NCBI GenBank assembly: GCA_010909165.1 | Contig: MU008161.1 | Span: 186,001 to 250,000, forward strand | DNA: 64,000 nt | Origin: Anthoceros angustus | Lineage: Eukaryota > Streptophyta > Anthocerotopsida > Anthocerotales > Anthocerotaceae | Reading direction: 5' to 3' | Shown: in pieces, positions 1 to 11,260 of the stretch | Numbering within the stretch: the stretch's first letter is position 1 | How the letters are laid out: each line of letters starts with the position of its first letter | Position numbers and translations under genes: made by a program | The notes under the pieces: generated by a model | Seen by the model: only the letters and a program-made list of their open reading frames with translations | Database searches by the model: none | What the model was told of the DNA's origin: nothing

Positions 1-404
1 CCTCTTCCTCTTGGGTTGCGCTTCTTGCAAGGCCCTCGAACTTGTTGCCCGATTGGTTGTCCTTCAATAGTTGACCAAACGTGATGGCAAATTGCTGATC
101 CATGATGGCTTGCAAGGTTAAATGGTCCTCGATCGGTCCCTCCTTCTTCCCAACGATCGCGGTTGCTCCCTTAGCAACAACGCGTTGCTTGCTTAGCAAC
201 GGCGGTTGCTAAGCGAGAGGACTTTCTCCGTGATCTGTGATCAGTTTGTCTTGGTCAATTCCTCCTCTATCATCTCCATGACTTCCGGCGTCCGGTGGAA
301 ACTCGGGTTTCCTCTCCCTTTTCTTTGGAACTTCTTTTCTCCAAAGATGGCCCCTGTGCGATTCACTCCTTGATTCTTCCTTCTCGGGGTTCTCCTTCTC
401 AAGT

Positions 405-1439
405 GTCTCCTCCAGATCCGCTCCGGGCTTGGAGTGCTCTCTTGACTTTGTGGTGATTCCACCTCCGTCTCTTTCTTCTTCCGACTTCCTCCTAGCTTTT
501 CACTCCTAGTGCGCCTGACCATGGCTGCAGCCTCCGTAGTAGTCTCCTGCACCCCCGGTCCATCTAGCTCCCAACACCATGGCTTCCGCATCCTCCCCAA
601 GCCATAAGGGCATCCTCCACGTGCATGGCGTGCTCCTTGAGGTGCCTGAACCCCCGCCACAGGTGGTTGAGCAATTGAGCGACTTCCTTGGGTTTGGGCA
701 AGTGACACTCCCGCCACATGACCATGTTGTTTGCCTTGGCAGCCGTCGTAGTCACCATTGGCTGTCTTGGCGATGAGCTATTGCATAATGACCAAAGCCT
801 CTAGGTAATCGAACCACACCGTTGCTTGGTTAGCAACCACAGGCACTTGGTTGTTACGAATGCCCCATGGAATTTCGCAGCATCGATGGATGGGCGGTCT
901 TGGGATCTTGTTGTCCTGGAAACCTCCGGATCCGTTCCCTCCGGGCTTGGAGTGCTCTCTTGAGACTTGGTGATTCCACCTCGTCTCTTTCTTCTTCCAT
1001 GACTTCCTCCTAGCTTTTCACTCCTAGTGCGCCTGACCATGGCTGCACTCTCGTAATAGTCTCCCTGCACCCCCGGTCCATCTAGCTCCCGCAACACCAT
1101 GGCTTCCGCATCCTCCCAATAAGGGCATCCTCCACGTGCATGGCCAGCTCCTTGTCTTGCTTGAACTCACATCACATGGTTGAGCAATTGAAACGATCTT
1201 CCGGTTTGGGCAAGTGACACTCCCATGACCATGTTGTTGTTTGCGGTCTTGGCACGGTAGTTCGTAGTCACCATTGGCTCTTGTCGTGGGCGATGGGCTA
1301 TTGCATAATGACCAAAGCCTCTGATTGTAGCCCACACCGTTGCTTGGTTGCAACCACAGGCACTTAGTTTATTCAATGACCCCATGGAATTTAGCAGATG
1401 GATGGGCGGTCTTGAAATCTTGTCCCCAGGAAACCTCCA
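405..1439. repeat. tandem duplication of about 517 bp inside the retrotransposon
   Basis: Positions 405-922 and 923-1439 are two adjacent direct copies. Both start near the text gctccgggcttggagtgc and end at ggaaacctcc. They differ by many small indels, such as ggctgcagcctccgtagta in copy one against ggctgcactctcgtaata in copy two. The minus-strand reading frames are broken in both copies. Confidence 0.75.
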
Positions 1440-1600
1440 CGGATCGGTAGGTATCCTCCGCCATCCTCTTCCTCCTCCTCGTGGCGAGCATGTGCACCTT
1501 GGCCACATGACAGTTGGACTTGTGTGGCTGGCTGGCCACAAGTGGAACAAAAGCAGGTTAGCCCGAGCCTTTGGATGCGCTCTCCTCTTCTCATGCTCCT

Positions 1601-2506
1601 TCACGCGTGAGGTGAAACTTCTCGAATTTGCTCATCATTTCCTCCATCTTCATTTCTTCTTTGTTGCACCTTCTTGACTTCAGCCTCCTTCTTGACTTGT
1701 TCCACTTCCTTCTTGGCACTAGCAACCTCTTGTTTAGCCCTGGCCAGCTCCCTTGATCCTCGAGCCTCTGGTTTCTTCTTAGCGATGTCAACCTTCTTCT
1801 TCTTCTTGCGTCTCTTGGCTGACTCGTCTTCCGAGGATTCTTCCTCCATGGTGCCATCCTCCGAGGAAGAGTCCTCCGAGTCTGAGTCTTGAGAGGAGTC
1901 ACTCTCCTCCGAAGATTCTTCCTCCGACGACGAAGATCCCTTGTTCTTCTTCCCTCGCTTGGACTTCTTCTTCTTGCTCTTTTCCTTCTTGTGCTTCTTC
2001 CTGTCCAAGGAGTTGGATTCCTCGTAGTTGAGTGCCGCCTTGATGGCCTTGTCTACGTCCTTCTCCGCTTGCAGCCTCACATGTCGGCCCATCTCGGAAC
2101 CTAACCCCTTAGCAAACCACCGAATGGCCTGTAAATCAGAGTGAGGACCACTACGATCCAAGTTAAGAAACCTCTCAACATAAGCTTGCAAGGTCTCCTT
2201 CCTTCTTCTCCTCAAAAACTCCAACTTTGACAACACGTAGCCTTCTACATCTATTCCTGAACCTCTCACAAAAGGCTTTCTTGATTCGTTGAAGGTTCTT
2301 TGGGGTCTTGATGCCTTGAGGTACTCCCTCTTGTACCACTTGGCCTCCGCGAAGAACTCCGTAGAAGAGTCAATGCGCGCAGATCCCAGTTCACGATTTG
2401 CAATGGTTAGTTGCTCCGCGTTCAACAAACTCGTCGGATCTTCATACCCTTCTTCTCTCCATACGTGGGTATGGTTGTAGTTATTGCAAAAGGAACTAGT
2501 CGCCAT
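1601..2506 (-). CDS. gag-like polyprotein of an LTR retrotransposon
   Basis: The 301-residue ORF opens about 355 bp downstream of the primer binding site, the normal place for gag. Around residues 95-125 it has the hydrophobic/aromatic pattern typical of the plant gag core (ETLQAYVERFLNL followed by a WFxKGL element). Residues about 165-230 are a lysine block followed by a long Ser/Glu/Asp tract, and the C-terminus is a charged, probably helical segment rich in Lys and Glu. Gag proteins package the element's RNA into cytoplasmic particles. No protease or polymerase follows in frame, so the element is probably non-autonomous or decayed. An unrelated nuclear K/E-rich protein is a less likely alternative given the flanking primer site. 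Confidence 0.6.
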   Translation of the reverse strand: MATSSFCNNYNHTHVWREEGYEDPTSLLNAEQLTIANRELGSARIDSSTEFFAEAKWYKREYLKASRPQRTFNESRKPFVRGSGIDVEGYVLSKLEFLRRRRKETLQAYVERFLNLDRSGPHSDLQAIRWFAKGLGSEMGRHVRLQAEKDVDKAIKAALNYEESNSLDRKKHKKEKSKKKKSKRGKKNKGSSSSEEESSEESDSSQDSDSEDSSSEDGTMEEESSEDESAKRRKKKKKVDIAKKKPEARGSRELARAKQEVASAKKEVEQVKKEAEVKKVQQRRNEDGGNDEQIREVSPHA

Positions 2507-2862
2507 GATGTCACTATCCCAAAGAATCAGCTTGTTGGTCTAGCAACAGGATCTCTGTTAGCAACGCCCTGTCCAAAAGTTGCTGAGTTCACGCAGTCGC
2601 AAGTTCAAGACGGAGGTCAAGACAAGGATGCCCACCCTAGGCAGCTGTTGCTTGCTTCTTGGCTCCTCCCTTGCTTTCCTTGACTTCTCCTCCACACACA
2701 GGCTCCCGCCCTCTCTTCTTGACTTCTCCTTCTTCTTTGAGTCTTCTCTTCACGGAGTCGGAACTTTCGGACTCAATGGGTAGCATCCATGTATCACACT
2801 CAAGACTCCTAATACACTACTAGACAAGGTTAGTCTACTCTAAGGTCTTGACAACAATGACA

Positions 2863-2876
2863 CCGCAACGGCGCCA
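2863..2876 (-). other. primer binding site, tRNA-Asp type
   Basis: On the minus strand the sequence reads TGGCGCCGTTGCGG. Plant Athila-like gypsy elements use a primer site complementary to the 3' end of tRNA-Asp that begins TGGCGCCGTT. It lies three bases inside the putative LTR end (TGTGGAGTG at 2880 on the plus strand), which is the expected spacing. Confidence 0.65.
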
Positions 2877-2879
2877 AAA

Positions 2880-5460
2880 TGTGGAGTGATTTTCTAAACC
2901 AAGTGGTCACAAAGAGGCCACATTTACCCTCTTTATCGTTGTAGACTTGAGATTCGTACCCAAGGGAGTGATTTCGTGTCAAGACAACCAAAACATAGCC
3001 AATCCAACCAAAACACGAGACACACCAAACATCTAGCGATTCTGAGACCGCTACTATCCTAACAACACTCGGACACATGGCTATCTTAGCCACGCGACCT
3101 GTTGCTACCTTAGCAACGGATGACCCTTGCTATCTTAGCAACCACCCTCTATTTTAGCAGAGGGGTCCACCTTGGGATCAGTCGGCTATTAATAGAAGGT
3201 GGGACCCACTTGGGATCCAAGTGGATAAGGTTGGACACCCTCTCTCTTATCTATCCACAAAGTTAGATCCACCAATCGAGTTAGCCACGTGTCACCTTTT
3301 CCACACACTATTTATGGACAACCTAAGCAGCCGGCTAACCCTAATCTCTAAACCTAAACCTAGGACAACTCATAGCAGGATAAAGGGTTGCAGCTCACAC
3401 AAACTACCCCCTTTCTCTTGCAGCACTTCTTCAGACTTCCTTGTCTCTCCTCCAGCCTTTCAGCTCACCTTCCAAGCTCCATACAGACCTCTCCAGGCTC
3501 TCACAGCCCCTTGAGGTGCCTCTCGCAGTCCTCCCCACACTCTCCAAGTCTCCCCAACAACTCTCTTCAACTCTCCTTGTTCTCACACCTCACTGCCCCA
3601 TTCAATCTCCACTTTCACAGCTCACAGCACCTCTCCAGTCCTTACAAGGTTCTCATCCAGGCCCTTACAGCACTTCACCAACTCTCAAAATACTTGTTCA
3701 GCTACCTCCCGCAATCATTCCGTCTCATCCACTCACGGGATCTTCAACCTCCACTCATGCCTCTTCTTCAAGAACACAAACATCACTTACAGACTTCTCC
3801 AGTCCTTCTTACTCCTCTCAAACAGCCAATCAGCAACTCTCCATGTCCAGATTCTCCACTTCTCTCACAGTTCACTTTTCCTCTCATTTTCCAAACACAC
3901 AAGCCCACGGCCTCCAACTCACTTGCTTTCCTTGACTTCTCCTCCACACACACAGGCTCCCGCCTTGTCTTCTCCTCACACACGGGCTCCCGCCTCTCTC
4001 CCAAACACCCAACCTCCAACACACCAAAACATCTAGCGATTCTGAGACCGGGCTACTATCCTAACAACACTCGGACACATGGCTATCTTAGCCACGCGAC
4101 CTGTTGCTACCTTAGCAGCGACGGTTGCTATCTTAGCAACCACCCTCTATTTTAGCAGTGGGGTCCACCTTGGGATCAGTCTGGCTATTAATAGAAGGTG
4201 GGACCCACTTGGGATCCAAGTGGATAAGGTTGGACACCCTCTCTCTTATCTATCCACAAAGTTAGATCCACCAATCGAGTTAGCCACGTGTCACCTTTTC
4301 CACACACTATTTATGGACAACCTAAGCAGGCCCTAACCCTAATCTCTAAACCTAAACCTAGGACAACTCACGGCATAAAGGGTTGCGGCTCACACAAACT
4401 ACCCCTTTCTCTTGCGGCACTTCTTGAGACTTCCTTGTCTCTCCTCCAGCCTTTCAGCTCACCTTCCAAGCTCCATACAGACCTCTCCAGCTCTCACGGC
4501 CCCTTGAGGTGCCTCTCTCCTCCCCACACTCTCCAAGTCTCCCGGCAACTCTCTTCAACTCTCCTTGTTCTCACACCTCACGCCCCATTCAATCTCCACT
4601 TTTCCACTCACGGCACCTCTCTCCGGTCCTTACAAGGTTCTCATCCAGGCCCTTACACTTCACCAACTCTCAAAATACTTGTTCTACCTCCCAATCATTC
4701 CGTCTCATCCACTCACGGATCTTCAACCTCCACTCACGCTCTCTTCTTGACAAACATCACTTACAGACTTCTCCAGTCCTTCTTACTCCTCTCAAACAGC
4801 CAATCAGCAACTCTCCATGTCCGCATTCTCCACTTCTCTCACAGTTCACTTTTCCCTCTCATTTTCCAAACACACAAGCCCACGCCTCCAACTCACTTGC
4901 TTTCCTTGACTTCTCCTCACACACACAGGCTCCCTTGTCTTCTCCTCACACACGGGCTCCCGCCCTCTCTTCTCCACGACCTCCAACACACGAAACTCAA
5001 AACACAAGGTGAGTACTAGACTAATGAAGGGAATGAGGAAGAGTGGACAGCCTCCCGGCTTCACAACCCCTTCCTCTTGACCTTGAAACTCCCTCCAAGG
5101 AGACCTCAAGGCTCCCTCCCTTGCTTTCCACCACCCTTGCGGATCGGCCACACGGATCTAGGCAACTTGGTGGTCTTCTTGGCTTCTCCTGTGACAAACA
5201 AAGGTGTCTAGACTTACGACCTTTGGATCCGTACCCCCAAACCCCGTGCTCATTTCAAACACCAAGACCTTAAACCAACATTGCTTACATTTCATCAAGA
5301 GGGTGCCTCTTATACCCAAGATCACCCCAAAAGTAGCTTGGCTTGCCAAAAATACCAATCGGTCTTAGCCTACCATCCTAGAGGCCTATCTCTTAATTCA
5401 TCCACTAAGAGAAGATAAGATTTACCATCTATAGCACATGGGCCTGACTATTTGTGGTCA
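2880..5460 (-). mobile_element. right-hand (5') LTR region of the minus-strand retrotransposon
   Basis: The plus-strand text starts TGTGGAGTG immediately next to the primer binding site. A possible far end is the TTGTGGTCA at about 5452-5460, but that border is a guess because the second LTR is not in the window. The segment is pyrimidine-rich on the plus strand, contains plant-LTR-like sequence (aaccctaatctctaaacc) and has no conserved coding frame. Most of it is a direct tandem duplication listed separately, so the ancestral LTR would be about 1.6 kb. Confidence 0.45.
3022..4996. repeat. tandem duplication of about 1 kb within the LTR
   Basis: Copy one is 3022-4020 and copy two is 4021-4996. 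Both open with acaccaaa(a)catctagcgat and end with acctccaacaca. The copies are collinear over their full length. They differ by short substitutions and 1-4 bp indels, with copy two usually shorter. A large share of the differences fall at CAG, CTG or CCGG contexts, for example gttgcagctc against gttgcggctc and ttacagcacttc against ttacacttc. Confidence 0.85.
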
Positions 5461-7099
5461 CTTACCCTATTATCTCTCCTAGGCCTCCTAGGCCTCCTAT
5501 CCCCATGCTTTCCTCTTGCTCTCCTCCCTCTTGGCTGGTTGGGCAAACTCTCCCACAAAATCTCCACCTCCTCGTGGACTCCTCCCTCTCTTGTGCTCGC
5601 ATGATAGGTACTCCTCCTCGGTGAGCTCTTGAATCTCGGATGGGTCGGTGAAAGTCTCCTCCATAAGAGTCCAACCCATAGGTAGGATCCGGTGCCAAGG
5701 CATGGATCAAGTACCTCCATGTTCCCCCACTTCCGTTCGGGTATTTCCTGTGATTTCGCCCAAATAGGTTTCCGAATTTATCGGAAAATAACTCCGACTT
5801 GGTTGCTACCATAGCAGGCTCCAGTCTTGTTGTCATAGCAGTCCTGTAGCAACGGCCCTAGCAACCGCGTTAGCAACGAGTACCAACCCTCCAAGGTTAC
5901 ATCCGGGATCGGGACTAGACTCTCTTCCTCCTACTAGGCTCTAGTAGACTTTTCTTATTTCCTAACCTACTTCACATTCCAACTCCACACGATTCTCACA
6001 ACTTAAACACAAAACAAAAAAAACACTCCTTCCAGAAATGGTACCCATGTGGTCACAGATGGCCTTGCCTGGAATGGCGAATGAGGCGCCGGCGAGCCGC
6101 TTATGTGTCGGAGGAGGGGGGCCGGCGGCGCCATGCACTCCACCTTTGGAGGCGCGGCATGCCGCGCCCAAATGTGGAGTGCACGATAGAGCATGGCGAC
6201 GCCGAAGGCCCTAAAGCGCGGTGAACTACGGGTGCTTTGTGCATGATGAAGAAGCTTGCGCCCGCCTTTGCACTTCAGGTTCGCATGCCCGCGCCTCCAA
6301 GCTACTTATAAGGTTCACTCCAGTGATGGGAGGGCATGTTGGCGGCTTCTGGTCGAAATGCATGGGTTGGGTTCTTGCCGTAACATTAACTTCGCAGAGG
6401 CTGATTGTATGCAAAACTGCACTATGCATTTGGACTGTGGAATAATAGGCAGCATATGCGTATGTCCTAGTTTCGATCTCGTTTCAATGCACGACACTCC
6501 AGTCTTCCCAAATAGCTCTGCTTGTATGCAAAGTTATTGAATTTGGTGCCGTCCCGATAATGGTGTTCCATGACATACGACTATGTATCAAGAGGCACTC
6601 AACAAGCATCGGATACGATTGATGGAGGAACGGAAGAAGTTGACGAAGCATCGGTCGTCGCATAAGGAGCCGCAGAAATATATGTTGTTATCTATCGACG
6701 CATGGACCAAAAACTTCTCGCGCATATTTTGCGGTGGCCAAAGGACTTGAAGGAGGATAGTCGGATCACGGTGCATGTTGTTGGATGCATGATACATAAT
6801 TACACGTTCGGGCGGGCGTGTCGCATTATGCCAATCTCGTGAATGATGCAAATTTAACAATAACTATTATCCGGGACGTTATACACACGTATGAAGGATA
6901 CTTCCCAAAGTCTTATACTGCTGGACAATACATGCCGAGAGAACAAGAACCAGCTTCTATTTGCGTGCTTGAACATGCTCGTTGAACTCGGACGTTCGAG
7001 AAGGTGAAGGTTGGATTCCTCCTCGTGGGGCATACGACGACCAAGTGGATCAAATGTTTTCATGTTTTCTAAGCATTTAAAACATAAGGAGGCCGGACA
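5461..7099. other. no supportable gene
   Basis: Several overlapping short frames exist on the minus strand between 5448 and 5836. One of them (5497-5703) reads like a charged, Glu/Arg-rich protein piece, but no domain is recognisable and the neighbouring sequence is retrotransposon-derived. A GC-rich patch at 6060-6210 is followed by unremarkable sequence. I treat the interval as repeat debris. Confidence 0.4.
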
Positions 7100-7205
7100 T
7101 TGCCAACTATGGAGGACATATTGAAGTCCTCGTTCACGCCGAATCCAGGTGAAAGTGTTGTGGTGGGCGACTTGGACATACGTATGGCCATTACATTAGT
7201 GAGCG

Positions 7206-7793
7206 GTGAAAGTATCTGCTTCAGTTCGGAAGTTGAACAACCTTTCATTTCAGCACCAGTTCAAAATCACCCGCGAGGACAAAGTTGGGCGGGGAAAGGT
7301 TACCGTTATTCGCAGTAAGCAATACTCCACTTCCCCCTTGTGGGAATCTGAAGATGGGCTCGAATTCTTGACTTTTGTTCCAGACACCGTCATCGGGCCC
7401 GCTCCTTTGATGGCATTGCGGGCGAAGGACAAGAAAGCTAGTGATGGTGGTTTGACCGCACGTGAAGGCGTAGATCACTTGAAAAAAGGACTGGTGAAGC
7501 TGCCAACATATTTGACTGCTGTGGAGGAAGAATGGTGGATGGATTTCTGGAATGATCAACACGAAATCGCAAATATTGTGGATCATAACATTGGGCTTGA
7601 TACGCAAAACCCACGGAGATGGTACGATAGGGCTGCCCGAGTCCCCCTTTGCACATCTAGGAAGAAGGCATCTTTGGACGAGGCTCTTTTGCGTGACATA
7701 CCACACGAGGACATGTATCTAGGGGCCTACCAAACTATTGAACGCCAAGAAGAGGTGGCAAGAAGGATGGATGGCGATATTATGGAGATCTGA
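7206..7793 (+). CDS. unrecognised ORF, possible transposon-encoded protein
   Basis: This open frame of 195 residues has ordinary amino-acid composition, including a run near residues 45-75 with the motifs WESEDGLEFLTF and PDTVIGPAPL and an EEEWWMDFW segment near residue 110. I do not recognise the family. An overlapping frame at 7100-7318 may be its true N-terminal part separated by a frameshift. A second frame follows at 7863-8237. Its setting among element remnants suggests a transposon origin, which is inference. Confidence 0.3.
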   Translation: MKVSASVRKLNNLSFQHQFKITREDKVGRGKVTVIRSKQYSTSPLWESEDGLEFLTFVPDTVIGPAPLMALRAKDKKASDGGLTAREGVDHLKKGLVKLPTYLTAVEEEWWMDFWNDQHEIANIVDHNIGLDTQNPRRWYDRAARVPLCTSRKKASLDEALLRDIPHEDMYLGAYQTIERQEEVARRMDGDIMEI

Positions 7794-7862
7794 AAGGAAT
7801 GTTTATTGTGACACCGTCGAGGTGACACACACAATAGGCGTTAGGTAGCGAAGGTTGTAAGT

Positions 7863-8237
7863 GTGCACCTTGGGGCCTTTGAACCGTATTGCTTGTGCCT
7901 GGTGGCAGGCGGCACGGATGCTTATGAGGGCAAGTATGTTGGAGAATTTTTCAAAGAAGGTGACAATGGACCACCGCCAAAAGGTCGGGGAAAGGGAAAG
8001 GGCCCCAACATCAAAAGGTTTTTGTCGAAAAACCATTATTATATACTACGGGTTTCGACTCACTTCAGGAAACATCTGCGCATGAAAAGCTATAAAGGAA
8101 AAGTTGAGTGCGCTCGTCCTCACATTCAACCAAACACTTGGATGAGGCAATGGAGAGTGATGAAGATGGAGATGAGGCCTGTGGACGGGACGAGGTCTCG
8201 ATTCGGTGAAGTAATGACATGTGCTAAGCACAAATAA
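7863..8237 (+). CDS. unrecognised short ORF following the 7.2 kb ORF
   Basis: A 124-residue frame on the same strand as the 195-residue ORF, 70 bp further on. It contains a basic Gly/Lys stretch (GRGKGKGP near residue 45) and otherwise mixed composition. No domain is recognised. It may be the next exon or a frameshifted continuation of the upstream ORF, or chance. Confidence 0.2.
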   Translation: MHLGAFEPYCLCLVAGGTDAYEGKYVGEFFKEGDNGPPPKGRGKGKGPNIKRFLSKNHYYILRVSTHFRKHLRMKSYKGKVECARPHIQPNTWMRQWRVMKMEMRPVDGTRSRFGEVMTCAKHK

Positions 8238-8239
8238 CA

Positions 8240-9800
8240 AGGAACCTTATGTTTATCCCTAATTTCTCTTCATGGCATAGGGTTTGAAAGTCGGACACGA
8301 GGTCGGGCATAAGTTTCATGTTCTTGTCATACATTGTTTTTAAGACATGCGGGACCACCATGCGTCGATGAGTACATCTTAAATGTCACCTTGTACCGTC
8401 TACCATGTTTTGGCATCTTTGCAATACAGCGCAATACATTTCATGATTACACAATTGCACTAGTCATAAACATTTGCCGTTATAGGCGATGCTTAGGTGA
8501 GGCGGACATGGGCCCTTGTGCTCCACTTTCCACCCTCTAGGCGCCATATGCTCCCATCTGTTCGTTTCCGCCATATGCCATAACACGCGCTTCATCTTGT
8601 TTGCCGTCGTGAGCCACAGCAAAGGCGGCATCGGCGCCATGCCACCAACAATCGCCGCATACATTTTGGTGATATGACAACCTCTACAAAACCCATACCA
8701 TAGTTGTCTCCATGTGTCTCCATGTGATTTTAAATGCAATGATTTCCTGTTTCGGCCACAATGATTGCAACACAAGCCACCGGAAACTCGAACGACTTTT
8801 TTTTTCCCCGCAATGAGGGGAGAGAACATGGGTACTTTTCTCAAACGCATGATAAGCCGAGAGAGCACCGCTTCCGAATCGATACAATCAGCCATGATCT
8901 TCACCCTTATTTCTCGCTTTTGCCTAATCCCAAACATGCCGCTTTGATAACCATCTTAAACCCGGATCCACGATATAGACCTCGCAGCCGCTTCATGTAT
9001 ATTCAGCCGCTCAAATTATAGTGCTGCTGCCTAATCCTAGGGCTTTTTCGGTCTCAAGACGAAGAATTTGGTAAGCCCCTCATTGCCATGCCATCCACCT
9101 CGTCTTTAGCCATAGCCATGCCCTTTGACCTAATCGTTTGAGTACCAACCAGTCGCCGTGGATATGCTCCCGGTATTGTTGCCCTAACAATGTTTTCTGG
9201 GTACTGGGCATACTAACTTGTGGTTAGTTCTTAGAACGAAGCTTTGTCTTCCTCAAGGTGTCTCCGAGCTTCCTCTTCTACTATCGCCTCTTATCCCTGA
9301 GAGGCGGGGATAGGTGGCAATTCCTTCGGCATGAGGGACCCCTTGCAATCTTTTGACCGTGTCACAGCCTACAAAGCTAAGACTTGGCTTGATACAAATA
9401 TGTCAAATAAACACTAGGATGTATGTGGCTCAAAGCGAGGTCCAACTTCCATCTGGATCCCGATGCTTATAACTTCAAAATGATATACGTGTCCGTATCC
9501 GTGGGAGCATGGGTATTGCACATCTTCCCCATATCAAATCTACTCTATGTTTGAGTATGACTATCCCCTCACAAGGCTTCAGATTAATCGCTCAACCATC
9601 TGCATTCATTCTAGTTACCCTAATTCACGCTATTACCAATACTTTCCGTTATCCGTTACATTGCTTCTCCTTGAAAGAGACTTGAATCGTGGCCCACGTA
9701 AACCATCAGGAACAAGGAAAAAGAAATAACTTGAAAGCTTGGATTTATTAGCGAAAGGGACGTGCAAGTTACCATTTCATGATCTCTCTTTTGACAAAGC
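8240..9800. other. intergenic, no feature recognised
   Basis: No conserved frame, tRNA-like fold or clear terminal repeat was seen. The minus-strand frame at 8464-8937 has skewed composition (many Met, Trp, Cys and His) and no domain, so I do not call it. Confidence 0.4.
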
Positions 9801-9819
9801 ACAAGGCCTTTCTGCACAT

Positions 9820-10173
9820 TCTCTCTTCAGTGCTGACATTGTTCCTGTTAAGGAAGCACTAGAAGGACCCGAATCCAACTCTTGGAAATAGGCAATGGAC
9901 AATGAATATCAATCTTTGGTTTCTAACAAGACATGGGCCTTGGTTGATCCACCAAAAGGCCGAAACATCGTAGGCAGCAAATAGGTCATGAGGAAGAAGC
10001 ACAATGCAGATGGCTCCCTAGCCAGGTTCAAGGCCAGACTCGTAGCAAGGGGATTCACACAAAAGAGTGGAGTCGACTACTCTGAATCCAGCATCTTCAG
10101 TCTGGTAGTTAAACTCACCTCTCTTCGTGTGATGATACCCCTAGCTGCTCTATACGGTCTCGTTATACATTAG
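9820..10173 (+). pseudogene. Ty1/copia reverse-transcriptase fragment
   Basis: The plus-strand translation contains the well-known entry to the copia polymerase domain: a W-x-AMDxEYxSL-type segment, the TWxLVxxPxG block, then KHNADGSLARFKARLVARG and FTQKSGVDY. In-frame stops interrupt it near 9889 and 9981, and the frame ends at about 10171 just before the catalytic region would begin. There is no upstream integrase and no downstream RNase H of the same family. It is a short, non-functional relic of a retrotransposon. Confidence 0.85.
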
Positions 10174-10177
10174 CTAG

Positions 10178-10320
10178 ATGTGGAACGAATTTCAAGTTGT
10201 GCACCAGACGGGAGTCACGTATCAGAACGTGGACACACTCTCCCAGAATCCTAGTGCCAGCTATGAGGATGTTACTGAGGCTAGGCAAGATAGTGATGTT
10301 GGAGAGTTGAAGTGTTCCTC
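10178..10320 (+). pseudogene. Ty3/gypsy RNase H C-terminal fragment
   Basis: Directly after the copia relic the frame reads FQVVHQTGVTYQNVDTLSQ. This matches the characteristic end of the gypsy-type RNase H domain, where a His-x2-Gly-x4-Asn-x-Asp-x-Leu-Ser core is expected. The copia relic and this piece belong to different superfamilies, so the junction near 10175 is a fusion of two insertions. No integrase follows. Confidence 0.55.
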
Positions 10321-11260
10321 AGTGGCTGCGATGGTAGCCATGACATGCTTGGGTGACAGTCCCGAGTATGGGACAGTCCCAAGTGCTGGACACACATGTC
10401 GGGGACAGGAGGCCCAAGGATATATGGGAGGACCTGGATTCACTCTTGTTTGTGCAAACTGGACAGCTTGGATCAACCATGGTGCTTTCCATTTCTTGGC
10501 CCTCCATGACCCGAATTTCGTGTATTTCTGCAGCCTCTTCTTGGGGCTCTCTTGGAGGTACTCCCTCCAACAACAATACTTAGGATGGCCCTGCTGCCGC
10601 CTTCTTCTTTTGCAAAACACCAAGCAAAGGCCGCTCCACTCCAGGCCTTAAATGCACAATGTCAAAAGGATGCCTAGAATCATCTAATTCTTCATTGGTC
10701 AGTAATCCCTCTCTTTCCCACAAGTGTATCAAATATGTGCTGAGATAGCATGGCCATGCTCTTCCCTCGTCCGTTGCATTGGGCTTGAGTAATTTCTCCC
10801 AGTGATGAATGTAAGCTTCATACATGATCAATCCCCAATCTGGCCTTTGTCCTTGGGACTCCTTCCACTGGAAGTATCAAAATGTATTGCTGAAGTAAGA
10901 GGTGTGTGGGCAATTCACCAAGCCCAAGACAATCTTTGCAAACAATCTCCACTTAAGCTCTATCACCTGGTCCATCCTCCAGTCGTTCTTGGTCTTGGCT
11001 TTCATTCCTCCCTGCATAAATGACACGGACACATTGTCGGAGGATGAAGTGCAGCGGCCAAGGCGGGTGCCAGCAATGTCGAATGCCTGAACCCGGGCTT
11101 TTGGAGGCGGCGCTGAAGGCGAACTGGACATGTCATTGAGGGCAACGTGGCACGGGATGCGGAGCACCGTGGAGGCAGTCAAGGGCACACTGAAAGGCCT
11201 CCGCCAGATCATGATGGCCATGGAGGACGGCATGGAGTAGGCTTGGTCCTCGTCCCTTGG
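10319..11260 (-). pseudogene. unrecognised minus-strand coding fragments, probably transposon
   Basis: Three minus-strand frames succeed one another at 11233-10877, 10831-10580 and 10576-10319. They read like one protein interrupted by frameshifts. Readable pieces include a Trp/Lys/Arg-rich segment (KNDWRMDQVIELKWRLF), then WEREGLLTNEELDDSRHPF and a Glu-rich segment (PPREPQEEAAEIHEIRV). Part of it is repeated in decayed form at 12680-13066 as a consequence of the tandem duplication. I recognise no domain. Confidence 0.3.

Larger units (their letters stand above)
1..2876 (-). mobile_element. LTR retrotransposon internal region, degenerate, minus strand
   Basis: This is the internal part of an LTR retrotransposon read on the minus strand. 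It is defined by a primer binding site at 2863-2876, a gag-like ORF starting at 2506 and broken coding DNA from 1600 to 1. A relic of a zinc knuckle, with a Cys-x2-Cys followed by a spaced Cys, appears on the minus strand near 1520-1560, downstream of gag as expected. Positions 405-1439 are a tandem duplication. No protease, reverse transcriptase or integrase motif is readable here, so pol is either decayed or beyond the left edge. The primer binding site type suggests the Ty3/gypsy Athila/Tat group, which is inference. Confidence 0.6.

Noticed and set aside
6170-6190. Second occurrence of aaatgtggagtg as the matching LTR of the left-end element
   Set aside because: Only about 11 bp match the start of the LTR at 2877-2888. 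The following bases differ, so it is most likely chance.
8464-8937. A 157-codon minus-strand frame with a Cys/His cluster (CCNHCGRNRK)
   Set aside because: The cluster does not fit a zinc-finger spacing with neighbouring His residues, and no flanking coding signal supports it.
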